From: Acidobacteriaceae bacterium
GTDB lineage: Bacteria > Acidobacteriota > Terriglobia > Terriglobales > Acidobacteriaceae
DNA length: 5,621 nucleotides
Reading direction: 5' to 3'
NCBI GenBank assembly: GCA_030040395.1
Contig: JASHTU010000217.1
Location: 1-5,621, forward strand
Each line of letters starts with the position of its first letter. Position 1 is the stretch's first letter. The notes under the pieces are model-generated. The model worked only from the letters and a program-made list of their open reading frames with translations, was not told the DNA's origin and did no database searches. Below are positions 1 to 5,621 of the stretch, in pieces. The position numbers and the translations under genes are program-made.

Positions 1-408
1 GGCGTGATTCTTCTCGGTGATGTCGAGCTCAACCGCCGGCTGCGCGAGGCCAAACGCATCGAGGTTCGAAACATGGTCACCGATCACTCGCTCCGCCTTG
101 AGCGGCGAAAGATAGCCGAGTAGCTGGGTCACGCTGTCCTGGTCAGCAGCGATGGTTTTGGGTGCGGTAATCTGCCAGGTGTTCGATCCCGCTTTGGCCA
201 GGGTGACGGCCGACTCACTTTTCGGCTTGATGGTCAACGTGGTGATGGCGGCCGGACTGTCATTCAGAATCACCGGCGCGGCGTCCGCGTTGACACCCGA
301 TCCCTCCGGCGAAGGCTTGCGATGATTTGACCAGTAGAGAACGCCGGACAGAGCGCCAAGCACAACAACTGCAATTGCCAAACCTAGAAATCTCATCCCG
401 CTTTTCAT
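1..408 (-). CDS. DUF4340 domain protein, N-terminal part (3' end outside window)
   Basis: Reading the minus strand from the ATG at 408 gives 136 codons with no stop to the window edge, so the C-terminus is missing. The protein starts MKSGMRFLGLAIAVVV, with one membrane helix at about residues 6-26, then a Ser/Pro/Ala-rich spacer (about 29-50) and a soluble region. Residues 55-130 match the usual DUF4340 pattern: a beta-strand pair, W78 and P83 in 'TWQITAPKTI', a helix ending 'LLGYLSPLKAERV', and 'LDAFGLAQP' (119-124). It begins 25 bp after the GldG-family stop and is the last gene of the operon seen here. The upstream ribosome-binding site is weak (CGGGG about 5 nt before ATG); a second Met at codon 5 is an alternative start. 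DUF4340 proteins commonly follow GldG-type genes and are presumed to be periplasmic-facing, membrane-anchored partners of that transporter. Their biochemical function is unknown. Confidence 0.85.
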   Translation of the reverse strand, partial: MKSGMRFLGLAIAVVVLGALSGVLYWSNHRKPSPEGSGVNADAAPVILNDSPAAITTLTIKPKSESAVTLAKAGSNTWQITAPKTIAADQDSVTQLLGYLSPLKAERVIGDHVSNLDAFGLAQPAVELDITEKNHA

Positions 409-433
409 CTTTGCCCCGAAACCGCTGCGTCCG

Positions 434-1810
434 TTACCGCCTCCTCCACCAAACGAAGCCGCCAAGGACGATCATCACCAGCGGCAGCGCGAATTGGCTG
501 GTGATGCGCACCATTCTCATCTGCGCGCCTGTCAGGGTGATCCGCCGGTCTTCGGGCGCCTTGGGGCGGATGGAAATCAGGTCCTCGTCAGACGCGAGCC
601 AGTTGACGGCGTTCATCGCCAGGTCGCTGTTGCCATTGAAACCGAAGAAACGGTTCGAAGCCCACGTGGAGCTGCCCACCACCACAAACCGCCCCTGCGA
701 GTTCGGCTTACCGGTTTCAAAGTCGCCCGCGGCGGCCATCACCATGGGCCCCTTTTTGTTCTTCGGGTCGTTGACGCTGACCTCCGGCGAGTCCAGCTTC
801 TCGGTGGCCAGGCTGGAGCCTGAAGAATCAAAAAGCGTTTGCACGCTGGTCTTCGATGTGTCCTTGACTTCGATGGAGCGCGCCAACGGAAATCCCGTCG
901 CCGTGCCCTTCATTGCGCTCACAATGGGCTGCGACTGGTAGCTGGTGACCAGCGCCACTTGCGGTCCCAGGCCGGCAAGCTGCCCGATGGGGTTGAGGTC
1001 GAGGATCAGATCCTTGTCAAGGGTCACGCCCCAGCTCGCCAGGGTTCCAGCGAGAGCGTCGTTATCAGAGATGCCGGAAACGCCCAGCTTCAGCGGAGGG
1101 TCCATCATGAATAGCCCGCGCCCACCCCCCTCAACATACTTCTGGATGGCGCTCACTTCCGGCTGTTCATAGTCGTGCGTCGGTCCGGCCACCACCAGCA
1201 CTGTGCAATCGGCCGGAACGTCGGGCTTCGTAAGCAGGTCGATGGTCTGGGTTTCGTAGCTCTCTTTGCCCAGCGCTTCTTTCAGGTCTGAGAGGCCGTT
1301 GCGGTCGGTGTCGTCAATCTGGTGCTCGCCGCTGCCGCTTACAAAGCATACAGTGCGTGTGTTGCTCTTCAGGTCGCGGATGAAAGCGCCGGTAATGCCA
1401 GTCTCGGTCATGCTCGCGGCCGCCTCTTTTTTGTCGCCGATTTGCACTACCGCGGTGTCCAGGTTCTGCACCCCGTCGGCCCGGGTGAGCTGCGGCTCCT
1501 TGTCTGGATCGACATAGCGGATGTGCACCTTGGGCGAGAGATCGGCGTATTCCTGCAGCAGATCCTTGCCATCCTGGAAGCGGGTGCTCTGGTTGAAATA
1601 CAGGATGGTCGCGTTCTGCTTCAGCCCGTCCACGATCTTCCTGGACTGCTCGGAGAGACTAAAGCGCTTGTTGGAGGTGGTGTCAAACGACTTGTCGTAG
1701 CGGTTGGCGAGGATATTGACCACCACCGCGGCCGCGGCGACCACCAGGATGTAGAAGACCGCGTACGCCGCGTAGCGGGTCTGTCTCGCTTTCAACCAAG
1801 AACTTGGCAT
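434..1810 (-). CDS. GldG-family ABC transporter auxiliary protein
   Basis: A 458-residue protein with one membrane helix near each end (about 13-34 and 436-455). The tail WWRRR fits the positive-inside rule, so the roughly 400 residues between should lie outside the inner membrane. Family hallmarks are visible in order: 'KRFSLSEQSRKIVDGL' (48-63) after the first helix, typical of the N-terminal GldG domain; 'VCFVSGSGEHQID' (154-166), matching the usual GHGE-like turn; 'VLVVAGPTHDY' (204-214); an aspartate-rich strand 'GLFMMDPP' (232-239); and 'RFVVVGSSTWASN' (374-386) followed by 'MNAVNWLASDEDLISIRPK' (399-417), the standard end of the PF09822-type ABC_transp_aux domain. The ATG at 1810 is the first start after an in-frame TAA, which is also the permease stop 9 bp upstream. 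In Flavobacterium GldG acts with GldA and GldF in gliding. In other phyla the cargo is unknown, so only the family and complex assignment is firm. Confidence 0.9.
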   Translation of the reverse strand: MPSSWLKARQTRYAAYAVFYILVVAAAAVVVNILANRYDKSFDTTSNKRFSLSEQSRKIVDGLKQNATILYFNQSTRFQDGKDLLQEYADLSPKVHIRYVDPDKEPQLTRADGVQNLDTAVVQIGDKKEAAASMTETGITGAFIRDLKSNTRTVCFVSGSGEHQIDDTDRNGLSDLKEALGKESYETQTIDLLTKPDVPADCTVLVVAGPTHDYEQPEVSAIQKYVEGGGRGLFMMDPPLKLGVSGISDNDALAGTLASWGVTLDKDLILDLNPIGQLAGLGPQVALVTSYQSQPIVSAMKGTATGFPLARSIEVKDTSKTSVQTLFDSSGSSLATEKLDSPEVSVNDPKNKKGPMVMAAAGDFETGKPNSQGRFVVVGSSTWASNRFFGFNGNSDLAMNAVNWLASDEDLISIRPKAPEDRRITLTGAQMRMVRITSQFALPLVMIVLGGFVWWRRR

Positions 1811-1819
1811 TCCCTTGTC

Positions 1820-2587
1820 TTATGACCTCCAACGCAGGGATTCCATGGAGCGGGCCGTGAAAAACAGCCCCAGAAAAATGACCGTCAGGTAATAAACGGC
1901 GTCCTTCGATTCGATAAGTCCCTTGCCGAAGGAGTCGAAATGGGTGACCACGGAAAGGTACGAGAGCACTGTGGCCCAGGTGGAGGAGTCGTAGCCGCTG
2001 ACCCACGCAAACACCCACAGCATGAGGCAAACGCCGAAGGTTGCGGCGCCGGCAATGATCTGGTTGCGGGTCAGCGTGGAGATGAAGGTGCCCACCGCCA
2101 GCAGCCCGCCGGCCTGCAGCAACAGCCCCAGATAGCCCACCGCCAGCGGCTTCCAATCGGGATTGCCGTAGTGGAACAGAAAGGCGAAGCTGATGGCCGT
2201 GAACAGCAACATGCAGGCGTAAAGCCCCACCGCGGCGAGCCACTTGCCCAGAATGATCTCGATATCCCGCACCGGCGAAGTGGCCAGCAGTTCGATGGTC
2301 CCGTTGCGTTTCTCTTCGGCGAAGAGCCGCATGGTGATCATGGGAATGAAGAACAGGCCGAGCACGCTGGCGTTGCCGAGCAGCGGGCGGATCACCTGCT
2401 CGTTCACGTTCATCTGCCCCATTTGGCCGCTGGCCATCATCTCCGCGCCCTGGATCACAAAGAACCCGACCATGTTCCAGAAAAAGAAGCCGAAGATGAC
2501 GGCAAACATGGTGAGCAGAATGTAGGCTACCGGCGAAGAAAAGTAGCTCTTCATTTCCTTCGCAAAAATGATCCAGATGTTCCTCAT
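1820..2587 (-). CDS. ABC-2 type transporter permease (GldF-like)
   Basis: A 255-residue integral membrane protein, the normal length for a GldF/NosY-type ABC-2 permease. About six hydrophobic helices are visible at roughly 20-45, 70-87, 113-137, 148-170, 177-197 and 228-245. The N-terminal amphipathic stretch 'IFAKEMKSYFSSPVAY' (7-22) and the cytoplasmic 'RLFAEEKRNGTIELLATSP' (87-105) are the strongest signature: this EEK..GT.ELL coupling element is characteristic of the family and is thought to contact the ATPase. 'HFDSFGKGLIESKDAVYY' (216-233) is another common motif. The start ATG overlaps the ATPase stop as ATGA (2587-2584), with an AAGGAG ribosome-binding site 8 nt upstream, so the two genes are very probably translationally coupled. 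It should form the membrane pore of the complex with the ATPase and the GldG-family protein. The transport direction is probably export, from family precedent; the substrate is not evident. Confidence 0.92.
   Translation of the reverse strand: MRNIWIIFAKEMKSYFSSPVAYILLTMFAVIFGFFFWNMVGFFVIQGAEMMASGQMGQMNVNEQVIRPLLGNASVLGLFFIPMITMRLFAEEKRNGTIELLATSPVRDIEIILGKWLAAVGLYACMLLFTAISFAFLFHYGNPDWKPLAVGYLGLLLQAGGLLAVGTFISTLTRNQIIAGAATFGVCLMLWVFAWVSGYDSSTWATVLSYLSVVTHFDSFGKGLIESKDAVYYLTVIFLGLFFTARSMESLRWRS
1825..1830 (-). promoter_or_regulatory. Possible ribosome-binding site for the GldG-family gene
   Basis: GGAGGT on the minus strand lies inside the last codons of the permease gene, 14 nt before the GldG-family ATG. 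That spacing is longer than usual, so initiation may depend more on ribosomes terminating at the permease stop 9 bp upstream, with a purine run AAGGGA directly before the ATG. Confidence 0.4.
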
Positions 2588-3630
2588 GCCTGCGGCTCCT
2601 TCTCGGCGGCTGCAATCTCAGGCTGCGCAGCAGCTTCGCCCGGGGACCCTTCTTCAAGGCGCACCTCCGGCTCCATGGCGGCCTCGCTGCCGGTAAGGCG
2701 GAGAAAGATCTCTTCCAGGCTCATGGCTTCGGGACGCATCTCGTTCAAGTCCCAGCCCGCCTCAATGACGGCTCGCGCCAGATCGCCGCGCTTGAGCTCG
2801 CCCTTGCGGCTTTCGGTCTCGAAGACCGCGGCGCCGTCGCGCCGGCCCTTCACCAGCACCTGCGCCACGCCGGGAACTTGCGACAGCCTCTGCTGCACCT
2901 GCGCCGCATCCAGAACCGCGCCCGGCGCAGCCGCGACTTCGAGCACCACCGTCTCCACGCCCCGCGCGCGCGCCTGCAGATTGACGACAGAATCGGTGGC
3001 CACCACCTCGCCCTTATTGATAATGATGACCTGCTCGCAGGTCTGCTCCACTTCGGACAGAATATGGGTGCTGAGGATGATGGTGTGCTCGCCGGCCAGA
3101 TCCTTGATCAGTGCGCGCGTCTCATTGATCTGCTTCGGGTCCAGCCCCGCCGTGGGTTCGTCCAGCACCAGCACATCGGGATTGTGGATAATGGCCTGCG
3201 CCAAGCCCACGCGCTGCCGGTAGCCTTTGGAGAGCTTGCCCAAAAGCCTTGTCTTCACATCGGTCACCGCGCAGCGGCCCATCACGTAATCCACGCGCTT
3301 TTCCAGCTCGGCGCCCGCCATGCCCTTGAGCCGCCCCACAAAGCGCAGGTAATCCGTGGTCTCCATGTCCTGGTAGAGCGGCGGCGACTCGGGCAGATAG
3401 CCGATGTGCTTGCGCACCTCAAGCGACTGCTCGAGCACGTCGAAGCCGGCCACCGTGGCCGTGCCCGAGGTGGGCGGCAGAAAGCACGTCAACATGCGCA
3501 TGGTGGTAGTTTTCCCGGCTCCATTCGGGCCCAAAAAACCTACAATTTGGCCTTTGGCTACGGAGAAGGAAATGTGGTTTACGGCAGTGATGCGCGCGTA
3601 TTTACGAGTAAGTTCTTTGACAGTAATCAT
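2584..3630 (-). CDS. ABC transporter ATP-binding protein (GldA/NatA type)
   Basis: A 348-residue ABC ATPase with every nucleotide-binding element intact: A-loop Y11, Walker A GPNGAGKT (34-41), signature LSKGYRQR (133-140), Walker B VLVLDEP (153-159) with E158 as catalytic base, D-loop GLDP (162-165) and H-loop H189 in 'ILSTHILSEVE'. The Q-loop position reads 'YLPE' (78-81), with glutamate in place of glutamine; this is normal for the GldA/NatA branch. The C-terminal regulatory region ends 'MSLEEIFLRLTG' (303-314), where most relatives stop. Here a further 34 residues follow (315-348), rich in Glu, Ala and Pro. It powers the permease encoded next to it, with which it shares an ATGA overlap. 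The ATG at 3630 gives the canonical 'MITVKELTRKY' start, and an in-frame TAG lies 9 nt upstream. No good Shine-Dalgarno is visible. It is the first gene of the operon. Confidence 0.95.
   Translation of the reverse strand: MITVKELTRKYARITAVNHISFSVAKGQIVGFLGPNGAGKTTTMRMLTCFLPPTSGTATVAGFDVLEQSLEVRKHIGYLPESPPLYQDMETTDYLRFVGRLKGMAGAELEKRVDYVMGRCAVTDVKTRLLGKLSKGYRQRVGLAQAIIHNPDVLVLDEPTAGLDPKQINETRALIKDLAGEHTIILSTHILSEVEQTCEQVIIINKGEVVATDSVVNLQARARGVETVVLEVAAAPGAVLDAAQVQQRLSQVPGVAQVLVKGRRDGAAVFETESRKGELKRGDLARAVIEAGWDLNEMRPEAMSLEEIFLRLTGSEAAMEPEVRLEEGSPGEAAAQPEIAAAEKEPQA
2596..2601 (-). promoter_or_regulatory. Ribosome-binding site of the permease gene
   Basis: AAGGAG on the minus strand lies 8 nt before the permease ATG and within the 3' end of the ATPase gene. 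The near-ideal sequence and spacing support the ATG at 2587 as the true start, and thus the 4-bp ATGA overlap with the ATPase stop. Confidence 0.75.
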
Positions 3631-3643
3631 CTCTAGCTAATGG

Positions 3644-3672
3644 GTTGGACTGAAGTGCAGAAAAGTTGTCAA
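3644..3672 (-). promoter_or_regulatory. Candidate promoter of the ABC operon
   Basis: A perfect TTGACA box reads on the minus strand at 3672-3667, about 37 bp before the ATPase start codon. At a 17-bp spacing the -10 position reads TCCAAC (3649-3644), which matches TATAAT at only three of six bases. The -35 element is therefore good and the -10 poor. This could be a weak or activator-dependent promoter, or a chance match. Confidence 0.3.
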
Positions 3673-3719
3673 CACCGTTCCGGAGACCGAGCGGCAACCC
3701 GAAGTTGAGCCGCAACTTT
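3662..3719. repeat. AAGTTG/CAACTT motif cluster, possible operator
   Basis: AAAGTTG at 3662-3668, AAGTTG at 3702-3707 and CAACTTT at 3713-3719 lie within 58 bp. The last two form a 6-bp inverted repeat around a 5-nt spacer. The first overlaps a small palindrome, GTTGTCAAC (3665-3673), and the TTGACA box of the candidate operon promoter. Placement just upstream of the operon suits a regulator-binding site. The motifs are short, so chance cannot be excluded. Confidence 0.3.
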
Positions 3720-4166
3720 CAGCAAGCATCCGGGAACGCCATCGAAGCGCAGCGAAATCTCTCGACTTGCAAGAGGTCCATCTACCATCATTCTCAAGAC
3801 CACCCCGGCAACGCAACCGTTTTTTCCCATTTTCGCGCCAATGTGTTCCGCTTCGCGGGATCAGGGGAGATGAAAATGCGTCAGGTCGCGCTTGAACTAT
3901 CTCGCTGTATCTTCGGGAGGAAGCTGGGGGCCTTGATCGACGAAAACTGGTTAAGAGATACTGGATGGGGAATGAGAAGCGGGGCGCCGCGACTTTCGGC
4001 TCTTCGCCGGGTTTATGTTCCTCAACCGCTGGTTCGCGCTGCGGCGAGCACATGCACTCCACAAGCACTCCTTGCCCGCGAGCGAAGGGCCAGGCGATGC
4101 ATCCAATTATCAGACACATCCGAATCCGGCTAGGCACTCGGAGGCGGAGGTGGACCGACGTACACT

Positions 4167-4170
4167 GGAG
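4167..4170 (+). promoter_or_regulatory. Ribosome-binding site of the DUF5715-like gene
   Basis: GGAG lies 9 nt before the ATG at 4180, just after an ordinary-looking leader and overlapping the in-frame stop TAG at 4171. It decides the start: the next in-frame ATG (4198) is preceded by a pyrimidine-rich stretch with no Shine-Dalgarno. Confidence 0.55.
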
Positions 4171-4179
4171 TAGCTCTGG

Positions 4180-5621
4180 ATGTCCGCTCCCTCCTCTATG
4201 TGCCGGGTGGCAACCGTCATTCTCGCGCTGGCGGCGCTTGCGACCGCTTCAGCCTTCGGCCTGCCGGAGTCAAACGCAACGCCCCAAGGGAAAGCTTCGG
4301 GCGCAAGGGATTCGCGCACCGGCGCCGGGCAACTGCCCGCCCGTCCGGCGCAGCATAGGTCAGGGGCTCGCACCGTCCACCGCGCCTCACCGCGGCGAAC
4401 TCTGCATGGCGCTGCGGATTCCCAAAAATTGAAATCCAGAGCACGGCGCGGAGAACGTCGCCGCATCACCCCGGAAGAGGCGAGGCGGGAAGCTCGCCTG
4501 AGGAGCCGCCGCGAGCTTGCCCGCGAATACCCCACACCCCATCTGGACCGATCCGGCGTCGATCTGAGTCGAGGGCCGGCCCATTCCTACGAGGCAAGAC
4601 GCCGATACCAAACCTCTCGAGAGCGCCGGCGAGAGCAGGCCCTGCGACGCACGCGCTCGCCCGCGTCGGCGTTCACCCCCTCGCGCGTCGCCATCGATTT
4701 CCATCTTCGAACCGGGCGTTTACCGAATTTTCCAGCCGAACCAACCGGAAACAATGACCGAGCCGCAGCACCCGTCAGCGAAGAATCCAATCCTTTAGCC
4801 GTCCGTCGCGCGGCGCCCTACGCAGGGGACCGGCCCGCTCCGGGCGCTGCGCCGGCAACCGTTGCAGAACCGGACACAGGCGGCGCTCCAGAATCGGATG
4901 AAGCGGTTGAGCCGCGCGAAGACTCCGGTTCCGCTTCGAATCGCGTAGCCGCGGCGGAATCGATTGCTGCGAACGACGGGGCTCCGGAGTCGGATGCCGT
5001 TATGGCCGCCGCAACCCGGGCCGCCGCCGAAGATCTTTCGCCCGATCTTTCCCGCGAAGCCATGCCGCCTCCCTTGAAGGGCACGCTGGCTTCGCTCCAA
5101 CGCCAGGACGCCCGGCTCGAAGCCGAGGGCCTCGAACGCATCGAGGATGACGCGGACTTGACTAACCGCATTTCCCATGGCTTGCTCGTGCCTGTCCCGG
5201 TTTCCGCCGCGCTCGCGATCAATCCGGAGCTGCCGACACTGCACCGCTATTGCCGGCCGTGGACGGCCCTGTTCCTTACCGACCTGGCGCGCGCCCACGC
5301 GGCGGCTTTTGCGCGGCCGATCGAGGTCAGTTCGGCCGTCCGCACAGTCGCCTACCAGCAGCGCCTGACGCGCGTCAACGGCAATGCCGCGCCCGCTGAA
5401 GGCGACCTGTTCAGCCCCCACCTGATGGGCGCCACGGTCGACATCGCCAAAAAAGGCATGAGCTGGCGCGAAATCGCCTGGATGCGCCGCTGGCTCCTCA
5501 ACCTTGAAGCGAGCGGCAAGTTGGACGTGGAGGAGGAGTTCGAACAGGCCTGTTTCCACATCACCGTCTATAAGACTTATGCGCCGCGCGGCCCGCGTCG
5601 CGAGGAAGAGCCGCTCACCGC
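4180..5621 (+). CDS. Secreted DUF5715-like protein, possible M15-type peptidase fold (3' end outside window)
   Basis: The frame is open from the TAG at 4171 to the window edge, giving at least 480 codons. The N-terminus MSAPSSMCRVATVILALAAL looks like a Sec signal peptide, with likely cleavage after ASA (about residue 25), so the protein should act in the periplasm or outside. Residues 68-167 hold 28 arginines in 100, with Glu interspersed; residues about 228-310 are rich in Ala, Glu, Asp and Pro. Both blocks look disordered. From about residue 308 a folded domain begins, 'LERIEDDADLTNRISHGLLVPVP', then 'HRYCRPWTALFLTDLA', 'VSSAVRTVAYQQRL' (R388, Y392), 'SPHLMGATVDIA' (H414, D421) and 'EEFEQACFHITVYK' (E455, H460). 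This matches my recollection of DUF5715 in Acidobacteriota. The SxHxxGxxxD...H spacing resembles zinc ligands of M15/Hedgehog-type DD-peptidases, suggesting a cell-wall role; this is inference. Probably only a short C-terminal part is missing. Third-position GC is lower in the first 90 codons than in the domain. Confidence 0.8.
   Translation, partial: MSAPSSMCRVATVILALAALATASAFGLPESNATPQGKASGARDSRTGAGQLPARPAQHRSGARTVHRASPRRTLHGAADSQKLKSRARRGERRRITPEEARREARLRSRRELAREYPTPHLDRSGVDLSRGPAHSYEARRRYQTSRERRREQALRRTRSPASAFTPSRVAIDFHLRTGRLPNFPAEPTGNNDRAAAPVSEESNPLAVRRAAPYAGDRPAPGAAPATVAEPDTGGAPESDEAVEPREDSGSASNRVAAAESIAANDGAPESDAVMAAATRAAAEDLSPDLSREAMPPPLKGTLASLQRQDARLEAEGLERIEDDADLTNRISHGLLVPVPVSAALAINPELPTLHRYCRPWTALFLTDLARAHAAAFARPIEVSSAVRTVAYQQRLTRVNGNAAPAEGDLFSPHLMGATVDIAKKGMSWREIAWMRRWLLNLEASGKLDVEEEFEQACFHITVYKTYAPRGPRREEEPLT

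Larger units (their letters stand above)
3631..4179. other. Divergent intergenic region, no convincing gene
   Basis: This stretch of about 550 bp lies between the minus-strand ABC operon and the plus-strand DUF5715-like gene, so it must hold the 5' control regions of both. Reading frames of about 155-166 codons are open on both strands across most of it, but they overlap each other, lack recognisable motifs or a good ribosome-binding site, and do not resemble any family I know. The operon-proximal part (3631 to about 3970) is less GC-rich than the flanking genes. I saw no tRNA or strong terminator in it. Confidence 0.6.

Noticed and set aside
1683..2657. A 324-codon minus-strand frame overlapping the permease in another frame
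   Set aside because: The permease frame has clear helices and family motifs over the same bases; this frame is Arg/His-rich with no recognisable domain.
1940..3223. A 427-codon plus-strand open frame antisense to the permease and ATPase genes
   Set aside because: It is the mirror of well-supported minus-strand genes, is rich in His, Gly and Arg and lacks any family motif; this is typical of an antisense frame in GC-rich DNA.
3766..3773. Perfect 8-bp palindrome CTTGCAAG in the intergenic region
   Set aside because: It does not extend beyond 8 bp and has no second copy nearby, so it is expected by chance.
3801..3825. Possible plus-strand terminator ending in six T residues (3820-3825)
   Set aside because: The preceding bases form at most a three-pair stem, and no plus-strand gene ends upstream of it.
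3666..4133. A 155-codon plus-strand frame in the intergenic region
   Set aside because: It starts at TTG without a ribosome-binding site, resembles no family I know, and overlaps an equally long minus-strand frame (3637-4137). A homology search returning a conserved family would reverse this.
3637..4137. A 166-codon minus-strand frame ending just before the ABC operon
   Set aside because: No motif, membrane segment or good ribosome-binding site; it occupies the place where the operon promoter should be.
4161..4166. TACACT as a -10 box for the DUF5715-like gene
   Set aside because: There is no matching -35 sequence at a 16-18 bp spacing, and the transcript would start only a few bases before the start codon, after the ribosome-binding site.
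4198..4200. Alternative downstream ATG for the DUF5715-like gene
   Set aside because: It has no Shine-Dalgarno and would leave a very short positively charged region before the signal helix; the ATG at 4180 has GGAG at 9 nt.
4795..5559. A 254-codon minus-strand frame antisense to the DUF5715-like gene
   Set aside because: The plus-strand frame has a signal peptide, a ribosome-binding site and a recognisable domain; the antisense frame has none of these.

Overview
The window looks like chromosomal DNA from a GC-rich Gram-negative-type bacterium, most probably an acidobacterium (Acidobacteriota, Terriglobia-like). This rests on two things: the gene order ABC ATPase / ABC-2 permease / GldG-family / DUF4340, and a secreted protein whose C-terminal part resembles DUF5715, a family I know mainly from Acidobacteriota. 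The assignment is an inference from gene content; there is no rRNA or marker gene here.

Layout. The left two thirds (1-3630) is one minus-strand operon read right to left: an ABC ATPase of the GldA/NatA type (3630-2584), an ABC-2 permease of the GldF type (2587-1820), a GldG-family auxiliary protein (1810-434) and the N-terminal 136 codons of a DUF4340 protein (408 to beyond position 1). The genes are tightly packed: a 4-bp ATGA overlap, then gaps of 9 and 25 bp, which implies one transcript and translational coupling. Together they should form one inner-membrane complex: a cytoplasmic ATPase, a roughly six-helix permease, and two proteins anchored by N-terminal helices with large domains outside the membrane. 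The substrate cannot be read from the sequence. Homologues (GldA/GldF/GldG) are needed for gliding in Flavobacterium, but the rest of the gliding and type IX secretion machinery is not in view, so a gliding role should not be assumed.

The stretch 3631-4179 (about 550 bp) separates the operon from a divergently transcribed plus-strand gene. I find no convincing gene in it. Its operon-proximal end has a perfect TTGACA box and a cluster of AAGTTG/CAACTT motifs that could be a promoter with an operator.

The right part (4180-5621) is a single plus-strand reading frame, open to the window edge: a secreted or periplasmic protein with a signal peptide, a long disordered linker (an arginine-rich block, then an acidic Ala/Glu/Asp/Pro block) and a C-terminal DUF5715-like domain. 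That domain carries an SxHxxGxxxD...H pattern resembling the zinc site of M15/Hedgehog-type peptidoglycan peptidases. This is the most interesting observation in the window. No mobile element, CRISPR array, tRNA or rRNA was seen.
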